A stretch of 64,000 nucleotides of DNA from NCBI GenBank assembly GCA_025267735.1, contig CM046299.1, positions 24,578,468-24,642,467 of the forward strand, given 5' to 3'. The stretch is from Mactra quadrangularis (taxonomy: Eukaryota; Mollusca; Bivalvia; Venerida; Mactridae). Under the pieces are notes generated by a model that did not search any database, had not been told where the DNA came from, and saw nothing but the letters and a program-made list of their open reading frames with translations. The position numbers were made by a program, and so were the translations under genes. This document shows, in pieces, positions 11,185 through 24,100 of this stretch (positions within the stretch are counted from its first letter, which is position 1; every line of letters starts with the position of its first letter).

Positions 11185-12330
11185 TATAGATAGATATGAC
11201 CTTGAATTTGACCTTTATTATGACCTTAAATGAATCCAAACTAACAAGGTTTATTAAGTACCTTGCATTTACTAAAAGTAAAGCTGTACCAAGTTTTTTG
11301 CAGTTATTTCAATGATATACAAACAATGCTAAAACAAATAATAAGAATATGCCTTATACAGAGTGAAATAGCAGCCATGTGTGATGTTTTAGCATCGTTT
11401 GTACATCTCCATGGCAATTAGAATTTCACATAAAATGAATAATTTGTAAAGGCCATAAAGTGTCGAAAGAATTTAAGTTGTAAATGCAATTCCATAGTAT
11501 ACAGTTTTAAATAAATATTGAAAATTAGGAGTGAAATGTACTATTTTCAGTACTCATGACCTTTTGACCTTGAATTCGACCTTGATAATGACCTAGAATG
11601 AAACCCAACCAACAATGGTAAATAAATAACTCCCATTTGTTAAAGTTGTACAAGGTTTCTTACTAAGTTATTTCAATAATATACATTCAATGCTATGACT
11701 TTAAAATAAGCCGATACAGAGTAAAATAGCGGCCACATTTGATAATTTAGAATTGTTTCTGTATCTCCATGGCAACCAGGTATTTTGATATCAAATGAAT
11801 AAATCTTAAAGGATATACATTGTAGAAAGAAATTATGTTGTAAATCATATTTCATATGATATCATGCAGTTTTGAATGAATATTAAAAATTCTGGGGAAA
11901 ATTGTAATTTTTGGTCCTTTAGACCTTGACCTTCAATTCGACCTTGATAATGACCTTGAATGAAACCCTATCAATAATGAAAAAAATAACAACTCTCATT
12001 TTCTAAAGCTGTACCAGGTTTCTTTTGCAGTTATTTCAATAAAACATATACATGTTATGACTTTAGAATAAGCCTGATACAGAGTAAAATAGCGGCCATA
12101 TTGGATATTTAAAAATTGCCTGTAAATCTCCATGGCAACCAAATATTTTTGCATACAATGCATATATTTGTAAAGGGCATACATTGTACAAACTATTTAT
12201 GTTGTAAATCACATTCCATAGCATTTCATTTTGTAAATATAAAAGAAGAAATGAGGTCAATTGGTGAAATTTTCAGGAAATTTGACCTTTGACCTTGAAT
12301 TCGACCTTGATAATGACCTTGAGTGAAATC
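11185..12330 (-). repeat. Right-arm array of ~355-bp subrepeats (inverted)
   Basis: This is the mirror of the left-arm array. 'aatgacctt' or 'aatgaccta' landmarks occur near 11218, 11588, 11946 and 12309, each next to further TGACCTT sites. 'atctccatggcaacc' or a close variant is present in each unit. Short open frames at 11673-12260 are inside these units and are not genes. Confidence 0.85.
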
Positions 12331-12632
12331 CAACTTACATTATTTTTTTGGTACTTTTCATGTACAAAAGCTTTTTAATGTTTCTTTGGCTTCTTCTAAA
12401 ATGATAAAAATGCTACACAAGGTTTTTCTAATAAGCCTACTACCGGCTGAAATGGCGGCCATTTTGGACGCCGTCTTGGATTTCCGGGCCCGCACCCAAA
12501 ATTTTTAATTTATGCCGGCAGTCTGATAAACTTCAGACTGTCCTGAACAGTTTGGTGTATGACTCATTTTGTGACTTTTTGTGGTCCTGTAACTTCTTAA
12601 CGGAGCCACTTTTTGACACTTTGCTGCTCTAC

Positions 12633-13596
12633 TACAATGTATAAATACATGTAAAATAAGATCTATTTGGATCAATGAAAAACCAGGTTTTTACAAGTGT
12701 AAAGGTAATTTTGGATGGCACTTTATATCATCAATGAATTTTAAAAGATCGAGTAGGACCAATAGGTCTCTTCTTATAAAACAGGGGATTTTATCCAAAG
12801 GTCACAAAGGCCATGACCTTTGACCTCATTATCAATAGGAATCAATAGCTAATTGTGACCAAGAACATAGTCTTGATGGTTCCCTGCTTATAGCAGAGAC
12901 ATTGATACAATTATCTATGTCTCGGCTTATAGGTAAAACTATGATTTTAGAGTATAAAGGACGGACAGCGGCAATGACACTTGTATAGCGCCATTACTAA
13001 TCACAAGAAAGACAGGACATCACACAATAGTTATTATATACATACATGTTTAAACTACAATATTGTTATAATATTAATATGATCAGGTAAAGAGATGATA
13101 AAAACAAAATCAGATCAAAGATATTGAATGAAAAACAACATAAAAGTAACTGAGAATATTTCTCGCAATACAATACCATGGACAGTTTTCTAACAAGAAG
13201 CTTTTAATCGGATTTTCTTTACAATGTTTACTTTAAAAATGCTATGTTGCAGTTTTCTAACAGAATCAAATATAAAAGCCAGTACAGGTCGTATTCTAGG
13301 ACCTAGGTCATGCGTGTTTTTGTACTTTAAACATTGGACTTGTCCACTGAAAAGGTGAATTTAAGCTGATCCATGAACATCATTTTACGGATTAAAACAT
13401 ACAACTTTGATATTCAACATTTATTAAAATACTGTATTTGCTCATTTTAAATTTTAGATAATGGTATGTTTTATAAAATAAGTATCAAATAACTAAACTA
13501 TAAAACTGAAAAAAATAATACACCCCTAAATATTGGTGTGTAATGAAACTGGCTATGTTTATATACACAATGTTTACGTGGACGGCCTGTAGTTCA
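12633..13596. other. Intergenic DNA with one shared repeat edge
   Basis: 12660-12722 (aggtttttacaagtgtaaagg…ggatggcact) matches 16615-16668 in direct orientation and 5961-5990 in inverted orientation. Nothing gene-like was seen in the rest. Confidence 0.45.
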
Positions 13597-13867
13597 TATA
13601 GCTTGTTTAGGAAAACTTGAGACAAAATACAACAATACCATTTTTATACACAGGTGGATTTAAGTTTAGTACACGTAATTATCGACTATTATCAGTGTGT
13701 TTTTGATGTATTTAATTTAGTACGAGATCATAAGTTCCACGCATTAAGACATGTTTAATACTTTCATTACACGAAATCAGCTGACCTCCCTGTTTTATGT
13801 AATACCTGAGTCTCAAATATGTAAACAAACTGAGTCGTTTGTCTCAAGTTATCCTAAATGAGCTATA
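13597..13867. mobile_element. MITE, ~271 bp, copy 1
   Basis: The ends are inverted repeats of about 30 bp: 'tatagcttgtttaggaaaac' on the left and 'tatcctaaatgagctata' on the right. It shares about 85-90% identity with the element at 14271-14540, including 'acacaggtggatttaagttt' and 'aaactgagtcgtttgtctca'. A TA target site is likely. It encodes no protein. Confidence 0.8.
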
Positions 13868-14270
13868 ATGGGAATGTTTTTTCAACCAAGTAAGGTTTGT
13901 TGGTACTGGATGTATCAGTGCAGAGGAAAGTTCATAACATATTATTGCTGAAAAGTATGCAGTACAGATTATATCCTATAATTCTGAGTACACACATTTG
14001 TATTTCAACTTAGTTCTACAAGGGTACATCCCGTACAAACAAAGTTTGTGCACTCCCTCTTTTTTTCTGTCTCCCAGCTGTTTTCTGAGTTCTGGAAAAT
14101 CACTACACATGCACACTGTATTGATATTATTCACAGTAAGTTAAATTTAGATGTTAAGTAACATTTGAATTGTATGGTAGGTACTAAGCACTTCATAGAG
14201 CAACCCTCCCTCTGATCCAAAAGTAAAACAAAAATCCTGATTATTTTTTCCACAAATATCCTGATTAAAC

Positions 14271-14540
14271 TATAACTCGTTTAGGATAACTTGAGACAAA
14301 ATACAATGATACCATGAATATACACAGGTGGATTTAAGTTTAGTACACATAATTGTCAACTATTATCATTGAGTTTTAGATGTACTTAATTTAGTACGAG
14401 AACATACATTCCACGCGTTAAGACATGTTTAATACTTTCATTACACAAAAAAGCTGACCTCTCTGTTATAAGTAATACCTGAGTTCCAAATATGTAAACA
14501 AACTGAGTCGTTTGTCTCAAGTTATCCAAATTGAGCTATA
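14271..14540. mobile_element. MITE, ~270 bp, copy 2
   Basis: Second copy of the family at 13597-13867, in the same orientation, 400 bases downstream. The termini 'tataactcgtttaggataac' and 'ttatccaaattgagctata' form imperfect inverted repeats. The internal sequence is collinear with copy 1. Confidence 0.8.
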
Positions 14541-14928
14541 AGTGCATTAATTTCAATTACAATAACAACAATAAAAATAATAACAACAGAATCAAACATT
14601 ACTGAGATAAATAATTAATAATAAAAAAAATGGTTCACAAATAATAAAAAATCCATTAAGTTTAACAACAACAAATAAATAGATACATTATAATTATATT
14701 ACATTGTATCATAAAGTATAAAAGGGAATGATCATAATATAGGAAAGTTAACTATGGAAGTATTGATATGTATAAACACGTAATAGAGGTACGATACAAC
14801 ATTTTACTTTATTTTGTATTGTACAGAAAAGTTATCTATGACAACTATAAAAAAAATTGTCTTGACAGTGGAAAAGTCTAAATATAGGCCCCCTTTTCAT
14901 CTGATATTAAGCATTAATTTAGTAATTA

Positions 14929-15180
14929 AACAAGAAATATAATGTGGAAACCACATTTAGGCTGGATTCAAAAACTTAAACACAAACATTACAAAGGAAA
15001 ATAATCCATAATAAAAGCAGGTAGAGTTGTGGTTACTTTCTTATTCTGTTCATCACATAGTATGTTATCATTGTATGAAGTTTCATAAAGATCTGACAAT
15101 AAATGGCAGAAATATATGGAAAAGAAAAACTTTAACGCAATTGTTAACGACACCGGACGCATGCCAAAACGCCCTTTGAA
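14929..15180 (-). repeat. Dispersed ~250-bp Helitron-like family, copy 1
   Basis: Starts 'caagaaatat' followed by the perfect hairpin AATGTGG-AAA-CCACATT (14941-14957) and continues to 'gacaccggacgca'. Three other copies lie at about 18010-18250, 45715-45960 and 51030-51317. In reverse-complement orientation the hairpin is followed after about 6 bases by CTTGT, close to the CTRR-T end of Helitrons. Confidence 0.75.
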
Positions 15181-15185
15181 AAATG

Positions 15186-16540
15186 CGGCTAAAAATCATA
15201 AAAAATTGCATGGTTCAAGAAGCTCTTTATATACAGTTATAGATAAATGATATGTAGTATAAGGAATTGTAACAATATATAAAACATTTATATATAAGGT
15301 ATTACATGTATAAAACGACCAGGGACCTATTGGACCACAGTTAGTCAGAATGAAGTTAAAAACAAAAAACAATAAATGTATGCTGCTTTCACAAAACAGA
15401 CCCTCTTTTGAAATAATCAATGACTATTCAGTTGCATTATTACCTTTTTCACAAGGCATTCCATAACAACTTGTCATTTAATTTTAAGAAAATATAAATG
15501 CAAAGACTAAAAACTTAGGATTTTCAATACATGTATTTGAGTTATTCACAACTATTACAAGAATTGGACATTAGTACAACAATAATGTCTTATTTCATTT
15601 TATCACAGTAAATGTGACAAATTCATCATACATAGTTATATTTTGTACATTTTTCAGTCTTACAAATATTTGGCCCTTTTCACAAAAATTCTCACTATGA
15701 ATATCATTGTAAGTCAAAAGCAAAAAACATTCATATTATGGATATTTTTTAGCCAATCAATTCCAAATATTATTGTTTTATGTAGATTATTGTATACCTT
15801 TTGAATATCATATCATAGTTACCTTTATTATCCTTCTGACTTTGAATTGCAAAATTTACGAAATTGACCTACGATAACTTTTTTTGAATAGAATTTTTGT
15901 GAGAAGGTGCAATGATTTACATTTCCAGTTTTAAAAAAGCAATAAGGAGACTCAGTGCACATTCACTAATTATCAATGTAGGGGAATTTAGTTGTCATTA
16001 TAAAAACAGTATACATAGTTATTAGAATAATAAAATCTGATTAAAACAATCCTGAGTATAATACAAATGGAAATTGAACAAGTATAATGGAATGTTTATT
16101 CTTTTTGTCAAAGAAATCTAAACTAAACCAATCTCATAGTAAGAGATCAATACAACAATGGACCCTATATACAGGGTCTATATAGGATCCTTCATACATT
16201 TTATAAAAATACCCTATAAATACAATATTATTAACAGTCCACTATCAAAGTCTATTCTACACAAAAGAAGGGTCAGCACAAAACTACCTAGTCTACTTTC
16301 TTTTTTATATACATGCACTTAGACTAGTTTTGTAATGACCCTTGCACACATATTCATCTGGCTATACTCTCATAATATCTTGGATACACACAGTGCCATC
16401 TTTAATTACCTTTACATTTCAGTAAATGTGTTTTTATTTTACTTTTTACCAATTTTTGAGAAGTTTAATCATAGCTTTAGATACACATTCATGTATGACA
16501 ATTACAATTGTATAAAGTATCATTACTTCCCTCTATAAAT
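15186..16540. other. AT-rich intergenic DNA, no gene seen
   Basis: Only short open frames without domains (for example 15196-15420 on the minus strand and 16335-16538 on the plus strand). At 16163-16192 a short palindromic 'ccctatatacagggtctata' is visible. No convincing RNA gene or transposon end was found. Confidence 0.5.
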
Positions 16541-16752
16541 GTTACAATCTATTATAACTATTCTAATGCATAAATACACATGTACATTGGAAATTAAATT
16601 TTAGTTTTACTAAGGAAAACCCAGGTTTTTAAGCTTTGAAGTGTAAAAGGTAATTTTGGATGGCACTTACTGTACAAGGTACATAACAATCTGTATTCAA
16701 TGGATGGGTAATACATTATATATCAATGGATCAGAGCAAAAGTAGTCTAACT

Positions 16753-17090
16753 TAGGGCCGTCATCGGAAATTGCGATATTGATGTATCACCTATTCTTGA
16801 CAGACGATCTGATACAATCTAGCATTTTATAACACTATAAACTATAGGACTTTTTATATATTTATGAGTTTTCATGTTTTCTTTTAAGTATTAAACACAA
16901 GAAAATACAGCTTGTTTTTTATTTGAAACAACTTTTAACATCATGCATAACATCAGGAGGTCATTATGTAGTATATATATATACTATGAAGTTATAAAGG
17001 CTTTTGTTACACTCCTTGTCTGACTCAATAAATCACTGATACTTGCCTTTCGATATATCGATACACAATTTTCTATCAATGACAGCCCTA
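16753..17090. mobile_element. hAT-type MITE, 338 bp, with perfect 8-bp target duplication
   Basis: Terminal inverted repeats begin TAGGGCCGTCAT on the left and TAGGGCTGTCAT on the right strand. Each is followed by AT-rich sequence with ATCGAT-like motifs. The element is flanked by identical 8-mers GTCTAACT at 16745-16752 and 17091-17098, the target-duplication length of the hAT superfamily. An 18-bp AT palindrome (tagtatatatatatacta, about 16969-16986) lies inside. It has no coding capacity. Confidence 0.88.
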
Positions 17091-17098
17091 GTCTAACT

Positions 17099-18005
17099 AC
17101 ATGTAAATAAAGAAAGAATTAGGCTACTTTTGTTCTGACCCATCTATATCTGTTTCCTCATTCAACTTTCACTATGAGACAAACACTAAATTCTGATAAT
17201 TCTGTCAATGCATGTGAGTGTTTAGTTGTATGTAATATGAATATTATGTCAATTTGACATACTGTCATAATATGAGGTCAGGTTACCAATACAACTCAAA
17301 AATATATTAATATGATATACTGAAAAGCGTTGGAACATAAAGAAACAAAAATTCAAATAATAATTTTAATTAAAAAAAAAAGATAAGTCCTTATTCAGTG
17401 ACATTTTAAAAATCTGAGTATCACATTAAATATGGCATCTAATATGTCAAAATGTCATATGATAAGATGTTTATTACATTATTTATTTATTACATGTTAC
17501 CATATATTAAGAGACAGGGGTCATATTCTGTAATGCCTAGAATCTCCAAACTAAATGTTACATGTAACAACATTTTAAGTACCGGTATATTTACTATAAA
17601 TGCTCTAACATAAGGCACACATCATTTTTTCATTAAATAAAATAATATCCCATAATGATCTGAGTGATAATCATAACAAATAATAATTGGAATTATCAAT
17701 ATTATTTCCATACAAACACAGTCATTCATTCATATCTATCATCTATGTATAATTCATACATCAAGGGTTGCCTGCAAGACTGTAGTAAGTACATTGTATT
17801 AATGAGCAAGTTACTACACTCGACATGATCTCTAACATAAAAAATAGCCTAGTAAATAAATGATTAAACCATTTCTAAGACATACATAACGGGTAATTCA
17901 ATTAACATTTCTGATACTGTGCATAACAAACAAATGAACCTAATGAAATGTCAACAGTCACAGATCTTATGATAATAAATGATCAACTTTTACTAAGAAA
18001 AAATC
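17099..18005. other. AT-rich intergenic DNA, no gene seen
   Basis: No coding or RNA-gene signal was recognised in this stretch. Confidence 0.45.
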
Positions 18006-18009
18006 AAAA

Positions 18010-18250
18010 CAAGAAATGTAATGTGGAAACCACATTAAAGCAGGATTTAAAAATTTTAACGCAAAAATTACAAAGGGAAATAATCCATAATAAAGCCAGG
18101 TAGAGTTGTGGTTACTTTCTAATTCTGTTCATCACATTGTATGTTATCATTGTATTAAGTTTCATAAAGGTCTGACAATGAATGGCAGAAATATAAGCTA
18201 AATTGAAAACTTAATCAACATTTTTCAACGACACTGGACGCCCGATCGCT
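18010..18250 (-). repeat. Dispersed ~250-bp Helitron-like family, copy 2
   Basis: Carries the same hairpin AATGTGG-AAA-CCACATT at 18020-18036 and the collinear interior ('aggtagagttgtggttactt', 'ttcatcacattgtatgttat', 'tttcataaaggtctgacaat'). It ends near 'gacactggacgc'. Just beyond it (18270-18440) a short segment 'aatcaagaaa(g/c)caatattta' repeats two to three times. Confidence 0.75.
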
Positions 18251-18762
18251 GAAAAATCCGGCTAATCAATACAGAAAATCAAGAAAGCAATATTTAAGAG
18301 TAGAAGATCTTTTAAATTAAATGAACAACTTTAACAGAGATAAAATCAAAACTAGTACAGAAAATCAAGAAACCAATATTTAAAAAAAGACGATCTTATA
18401 ATAATAAATGAACAACTTCTACGGAGACAAAATCAAAACTAATACAGAAAGGGAAACCCTTATTTAAGTATTGTTAGAGCCACAAAGAACATTAATGACT
18501 AGATTTAAACTCATAACAATCATACAGAAGTTTACACACCAAGTTTGTCTAACTTTTAATGAAATTTTATTTTAAAAACACCAAAATTTCACAACAATAT
18601 TGAACCAAAACGTAGAGGATATCAATTTAGTCAACTATGGTGTGGCATTAGTTTTAATTTCACTAAATGAGCCTGGAAAATATGTAACACATAAGAGCGA
18701 TGTAGTCAAAAGTAAATAAAATATTATGTACATCTATGTAAAATATAGTGCCATTGTAAAAA

Positions 18763-18850
18763 TGTATTCAACTGTCAGTGGTGCAAACATTAAACCCACT
18801 GATTTAAATACTCACAACAGGTTTTTTTCTCACAACAGCACTTTTTTACT
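18763..18850. mobile_element. Half copy of palindromic MITE family
   Basis: 'tattcaactgtcagtggtgc' followed by 'ccactgatttaaatactcac' matches one arm of the complete palindromic element at 33275-33420. The other arm is missing or unrecognisable. Confidence 0.55.
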
Positions 18851-20970
18851 CACTACCAATAAAAAGAGATATCCATAATATTATTTATGTATTGGGTTTA
18901 TCAAGGACCTTACATAACAGGGTCCTTGGGATTATAAAACAAATATGGAATATTTACATGGAAGGTCAACATTGTAGGTTGCTAGTGAAATAATTATAGA
19001 TATTATAATGCTAATCAAGACTAATATTAACAGCTCACTCAAGCACAAATAAATAAATTGCTAACAATATTACATGTATTGATTTTGTCTTATCTCAACT
19101 AAAGTCTGACAAGTTTGTCCTAATTAATAATGTTGCTTTTGTACTGAGACCCAGTTAGTAATATCATCATTAGCCGATCAATTTTCATCAGATAAAAAAA
19201 ATCCAAACACAGGGTTTTCAGGTTTATAGGAAACAATTTCATATGGGTTTGGAAGTTATGTTTTAATTGTATAGATTTTCAAGTGACAAAGGTGAAAAAT
19301 TGCAGCGGTGGTAAATTTAAAGGCAAACTAACATGTTGAGCCAAAACCATTTAGGGAGCCCCCCTCCATTTCTAGGGTCTCAGGGAGCATCCAACTCCTA
19401 TTTCTAGAGTCTAGTATTATATCAATCATTGCTAGTGGAAGTAGTTTGACAAAAACTATTAAACTGCATGGATGCACTTACGTAAGTAAATGAGACAATT
19501 GTTTTAATTGAGTCAAGACTTTAGTATCTACAAGCATAAATAAAGAATATTTTTATACAAAACAGAACATATTATAATACAAAAAATGTATATATAACAA
19601 TTATTGCTCAAAAAGTCTCATAATTATTAAATCCACTTTTATAACTAAATTTTGAGCATTAAGCTATAAGCAAAAATTGTCCATCACACATTCACACATC
19701 ATTGCTGAAAAATATGCAATACAGATAAAATTCTATTGATCTGTTTACTTAAAATTTCATTTCAACTTTGTTTCCCATAGTATGTTCGGTAAAAAACAAA
19801 GTTCTTCAGCTGGAAAAACTAACCAACTTGAGTTCTAAATTAAATCTGTTAAGTACAAACTTTAAATTAGTGCTAAAATATACCATACAAATTTCACAAT
19901 TCAATGTTACTAATATGAATTGGCACAAGAAAGAAATCCTTGTACTTAAAAGACAAAACTTAACACATTATGTACTCTAACTTGGTACATGTTCACACAG
20001 TAACTTGATTCATACAGACAAAACATTTATCACAAAGATTTTAAATAAGTTACAAAAAATCAGATACATAAGACTTAAACATCAGTGTTAGATAAGTAGC
20101 AAATATGAAAAGGAGTTTTAAAATTTGGTGGGGTGTACAAATTAAATTGTACTCTTCAATATCACAAAAATCTGTTCCAGACATGTTTGCCTGCACCTTT
20201 TTTCTATTCTTCATGTTTTAAAAATAATACAAACAGTTAAAGTTAAGAGTTAATGTCACGTTAGAAACATGAAATACGAGGGAAATCATGTAAAACCACG
20301 TCAAATTATGCAAATCTACATAATATCACATAAATATACATATAACATTATGTAAATTCATGTATATCTAATCTAAATCTATGTAAAGTGTCTAGGTATA
20401 CAAATTAACCTTTATACTCAACCCTAACTCATAATAACTTCATGGTAATTAAAACACCCTATTTTTTAACTATTTCTAAAATAGTCAAGTATTATCTCAA
20501 CTTTAAACACACATTCTCCTTGATTCATTTGATCCATCCATTTTGACTTGGATATGCTTTTTTATAACTTTTTAAAGAGGTGTTGAACATGTAGCTGCAA
20601 TTTTGCTGATGAAATGAAGTTGACTGGCATAAATTTATGTCGGCCAACAGCTATTCACAGCTTATATTAATTGTTATACATGTATGAAGTATTCACTATA
20701 AAAAATTTTGAATCTTGTGTCAATTTCATCCAACTATAAAATCAAATTTATCCATGTGAACAACTTTTTACTGAGGTTTCCATACAGGTTGTTACAAATT
20801 TTGTTGACGAAATAAAGTTGACTTGTATCACATCAATTTTGTCCAACAATAAAGCAAGTTAATCCTATGGCGTAAATCTTCAACCAGATTATGATTTAGA
20901 TATATTCCTATTTAGCATTGTATCAAATATTACCAGGATATATTCAAGGGACATAACTGTGTACCAAATA
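18851..20970. other. Region 3' of FAIM, no other gene seen
   Basis: The part next to 20973 must include the FAIM 3' UTR, but I found no confident minus-strand polyadenylation signal close by. About 19690-19770 is a dispersed-repeat match to about 13930-14020 ('attgctgaaaa(a/g)tatgca(a/g)tacagat'). About 20270-20400 is a quasi-tandem run of 'catgtaaa/cataaata' words. Nothing else can be supported. Confidence 0.45.
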
Positions 20971-20972
20971 TT

Positions 20973-21134
20973 TTACTCTTTTAACTCCCCTTCTTTTACT
21001 TCTATATCATCTACAAATAATTGATGTACTATACCAGTGCGTCTTTTTCCACTACTTGTAGCTCGTATAAATGCTGAATGAAATGTATTACCTAGAGCAA
21101 AATGTGTCTCTGTACCTTCATCTGTGAATTCACC
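20973..21134 (-). CDS. FAIM: FAIM last coding exon
   Basis: Follows the acceptor 'tttagG' (AG at 21136-21135), opens in phase 0 with GEFTDEGTETHF, contains ATSSGKRRTGIVH and ends at TAA (20973-20975). This is the C-terminal strand region of the second beta-sandwich lobe. A MITE (21176-21601) lies about 40 bases upstream of the acceptor. Confidence 0.95.
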   Translation of the reverse strand, partial: GEFTDEGTETHFALGNTFHSAFIRATSSGKRRTGIVHQLFVDDIEVKEGELKE

Positions 21135-24100
21135 CTAAAACACACACAAGATAATAAACATCATGGTATGATATCCAGGGCTCGAGTTTAAGCTTGCATA
21201 CTCGCAAAATGCGAACAAATTTTAAAAATAGCAAGTGACTTTTATTATTCGCAAATTATTTTCGCGAGTTGAAATCTCTGCAAAAATATTTCTGTCCTTA
21301 CTAATTAGGCTCAAATCAGGATTGCAACAGTCAAATAGATCGAAAGCATTAATTAAAGATTCACAGTACAAACGTGTTCATTATTCTTTGTCTATTCCAC
21401 AATAACGCCTTTGTTCCATCTTCAGTTAAATATAGTACTATTATGTTGTTTTTATATTGCATATACATGTATGAATAGTTACTATGTATGCCATAAAAAT
21501 TTGGAGAAAAAAATGCGAGCGATTTTTTTTTATTTGCTAGTTGAAATAAAATCAACTCGCAACAATTTCCAAGTCCAATTTTTTGTTAAATTCGAGCCCT
21601 GGATACCTGAGCTACTAGGTAAAATACCATGGCCCTAATTCATGGGTGGAAGTTGAAAGCTTTGAAAATACTGAAAACATACTGTTAAAATACTGAAATA
21701 GATAGATTTCATACAAATAACGTGGAAAAATTCAGTATTAATCAGTATTAATACTGAAAAATTTCACCCATGCTAATTGGAATCAAACTCAGGTTTTTTT
21801 TATTCCTAGGCAAAACTACCAGATTACCATAAAACTTGCCTCATGACAACAGAGTACAAGAGCCTAAGTATACATGTACATCATTCTTTGTTTCATAAAA
21901 CAACAGGCCATTTTAAACCATTAACATAAAATTATAAGATTACATAATTTGACTTAAAATATTATGACATACAAAACAATGAACGAAAGCTAATTTGCAT
22001 GTACTCACACATTTTTCATTCAACAACTGTAACATTCCTCTATCAGAAAATATCATTTGAGGATACAGATAAGAATTTAGACAGACTTGGAGTGAATTTT
22101 CTTCAACTCAGAGCAAACATTTATTAATAATTATATTGTGTTTGACATATCTTGAGACCTTCTTCAGATTTTTAAAACAGACTCCATGAGTGGGCGTAGC
22201 TGAGTAGATACAACATTGGATTAGTAGTCATTAAATAGTCAGCTTAGCATTGGTTCAAATCCCATACAAATTCTACACCTTTGCTTCCTTGAGCAAGAAA
22301 CTTAATTATACTAGCTCAGTACTGGAGGGCAAGGAAGCAGGCTGGAAAGTGATACATCTAAGTTGTTAGAACTTGTTTCACTATCTAGCCAATATAAAAA
22401 AAATGTCAACTCCATAAATGATCCAGAACAGACAAATCTATTTGGTCATTGGCAGACTTGGTATTTTGTCAATCACATATATATTATATTAGGTCAACTA
22501 CACATGTACTTAGAAAAACAGAGGTAAACTAACCGTAGTTTCTACAATTTGTCCATTCACCCAAACATTCAGTGTGTCTTTCTCTGCAAAAAAAAATATT
22601 TCAGTTTACAACCTCATAAAACTATCTGATTCACTTTTGGTATTATTATGCATACCATTAAACTGCATTCCAGCCACAAAAAAATCACCAGTTAATATTT
22701 ATATAAGTTTCAATGCAGTAAGTGAAATCTTAAGCTAGGATGTAAAGACTTCATCATTTCAAAATGGCATTCAAAAAATGTCAATTCATAGACAATAAAA
22801 TAAGAAAATTGTCTCAGAAATAACTCGTAGAAATGTTCAACAAGACATCCAATAAACTAGAGCTATCATCAATTCCAACGATATCGCTGTATTGTTGATA
22901 TTCATTTTCCAATCAATAATCGATATGCATTTTGAAATATCGACAATAAAATCTATATAGGTAAATATATAAAAGTCGCTAATAAGTGACAAATTTGTGA
23001 GACAAACTTTCTATCGTAAGTGAAAACAGGTGCACTGTCATAATATGAACTGATAGGTCTAAAACATTGACGGTACCACCATTGAGGAAATAGCTCCAGT
23101 CCACAGAAAGTATTACATTTATGAGAAATATACATATATTATAAGTTTATGACAACATAAATGGTCTGCATAATACTGCAGTGAAGGAATCAATATATAT
23201 CGGTGTATCGTCAATATTTATTTCTCAATATATCGATAGCGTCGATATGCTTTGAGCCCAATCAATGACAGCTTTACAATCAACTTCAATAAAAAAAACA
23301 TAAATACCTAAAACTACTCTAAATGGTGTACTGTTTGCAGACCCAGCAAAGAAAACCCAACATTTCATAATTTTTGACTGGTTTTCTCTGAATTTCTCCA
23401 GAGATTTCCCATTTACTTCTAATGTATATTCATAGGCAAATCCTGAGCAAGCATCAATAGATATAACACATTTAGCAGGAGGTTTAGAACCAGAACCTAT
23501 GGTAAAATATTCCTTTCCTACAAGTTTAAACATCCAGTCTTCTTTATGAACAACCTAGAAAATATATTACAATATAATAAGTTAGTACTTGGCTTTTTAT
23601 ACATACAATTATCTAGTCTAGCAGTAGTCCAGTGGTAGGAAGCACGTTTAGGGATTGAGAGGTCCTGAATTCAAATCCCACTAAGGGCACTGCTAATTTC
23701 CTTGAGCAAGATATTTACCTGTGATTGCTTCACCCCTCCCAGGTGTAAATGGGTACATGTTAGGGTCATGCACTGTATGCTGTGGCTGCAATCTGCGCCT
23801 TATGTTAACAGTTGGTGTGAGACTTGATGATCGGGGAAGTTAATGTCATGAGTTGACTGAATAGTGAAAGTAAAAGTAAACTTAAAAAACCTTGCTTTTA
23901 GTAAGCTAATACTGCTTGGCTAGCTCAGTCGGTAGCACACAAGTTTACTGGTTGAGGGATCATAGGTTTGATTGCGGTGTTGGGCATACTTCCTTGGAGT
24001 TTTGTCATGAATCAGACTATGGACCATAGATATTTATCGGGTTACAATGACTGTTGAACAGTTTAACTCAAAGCATAATTAATCATAATAAGGGTCAACA

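Larger units (their letters stand above)
6146..12632. mobile_element. Large inverted-repeat (foldback-type) element, ~6.5 kb
   Basis: The left arm (6146 to about 7560) and right arm (about 11185-12632) are inverted copies, roughly 90% or more alike in the outer 300 bases. The termini are GTAGAGCAGCAAAGTGTCA on the left and its exact complement on the right. A TA dinucleotide flanks both ends, compatible with a TA target duplication. Each arm holds a perfect 8-bp hairpin (CAGTCTGA/TCAGACTG at 6228-6249 and 12519-12540) and about four ~355-bp direct subrepeats. The loop contains a LINE insertion at 8590-10981. No transposase was found, so the element is non-autonomous or decayed. Alternatively it is a palindromic duplication rather than a transposon. 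Confidence 0.75.
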
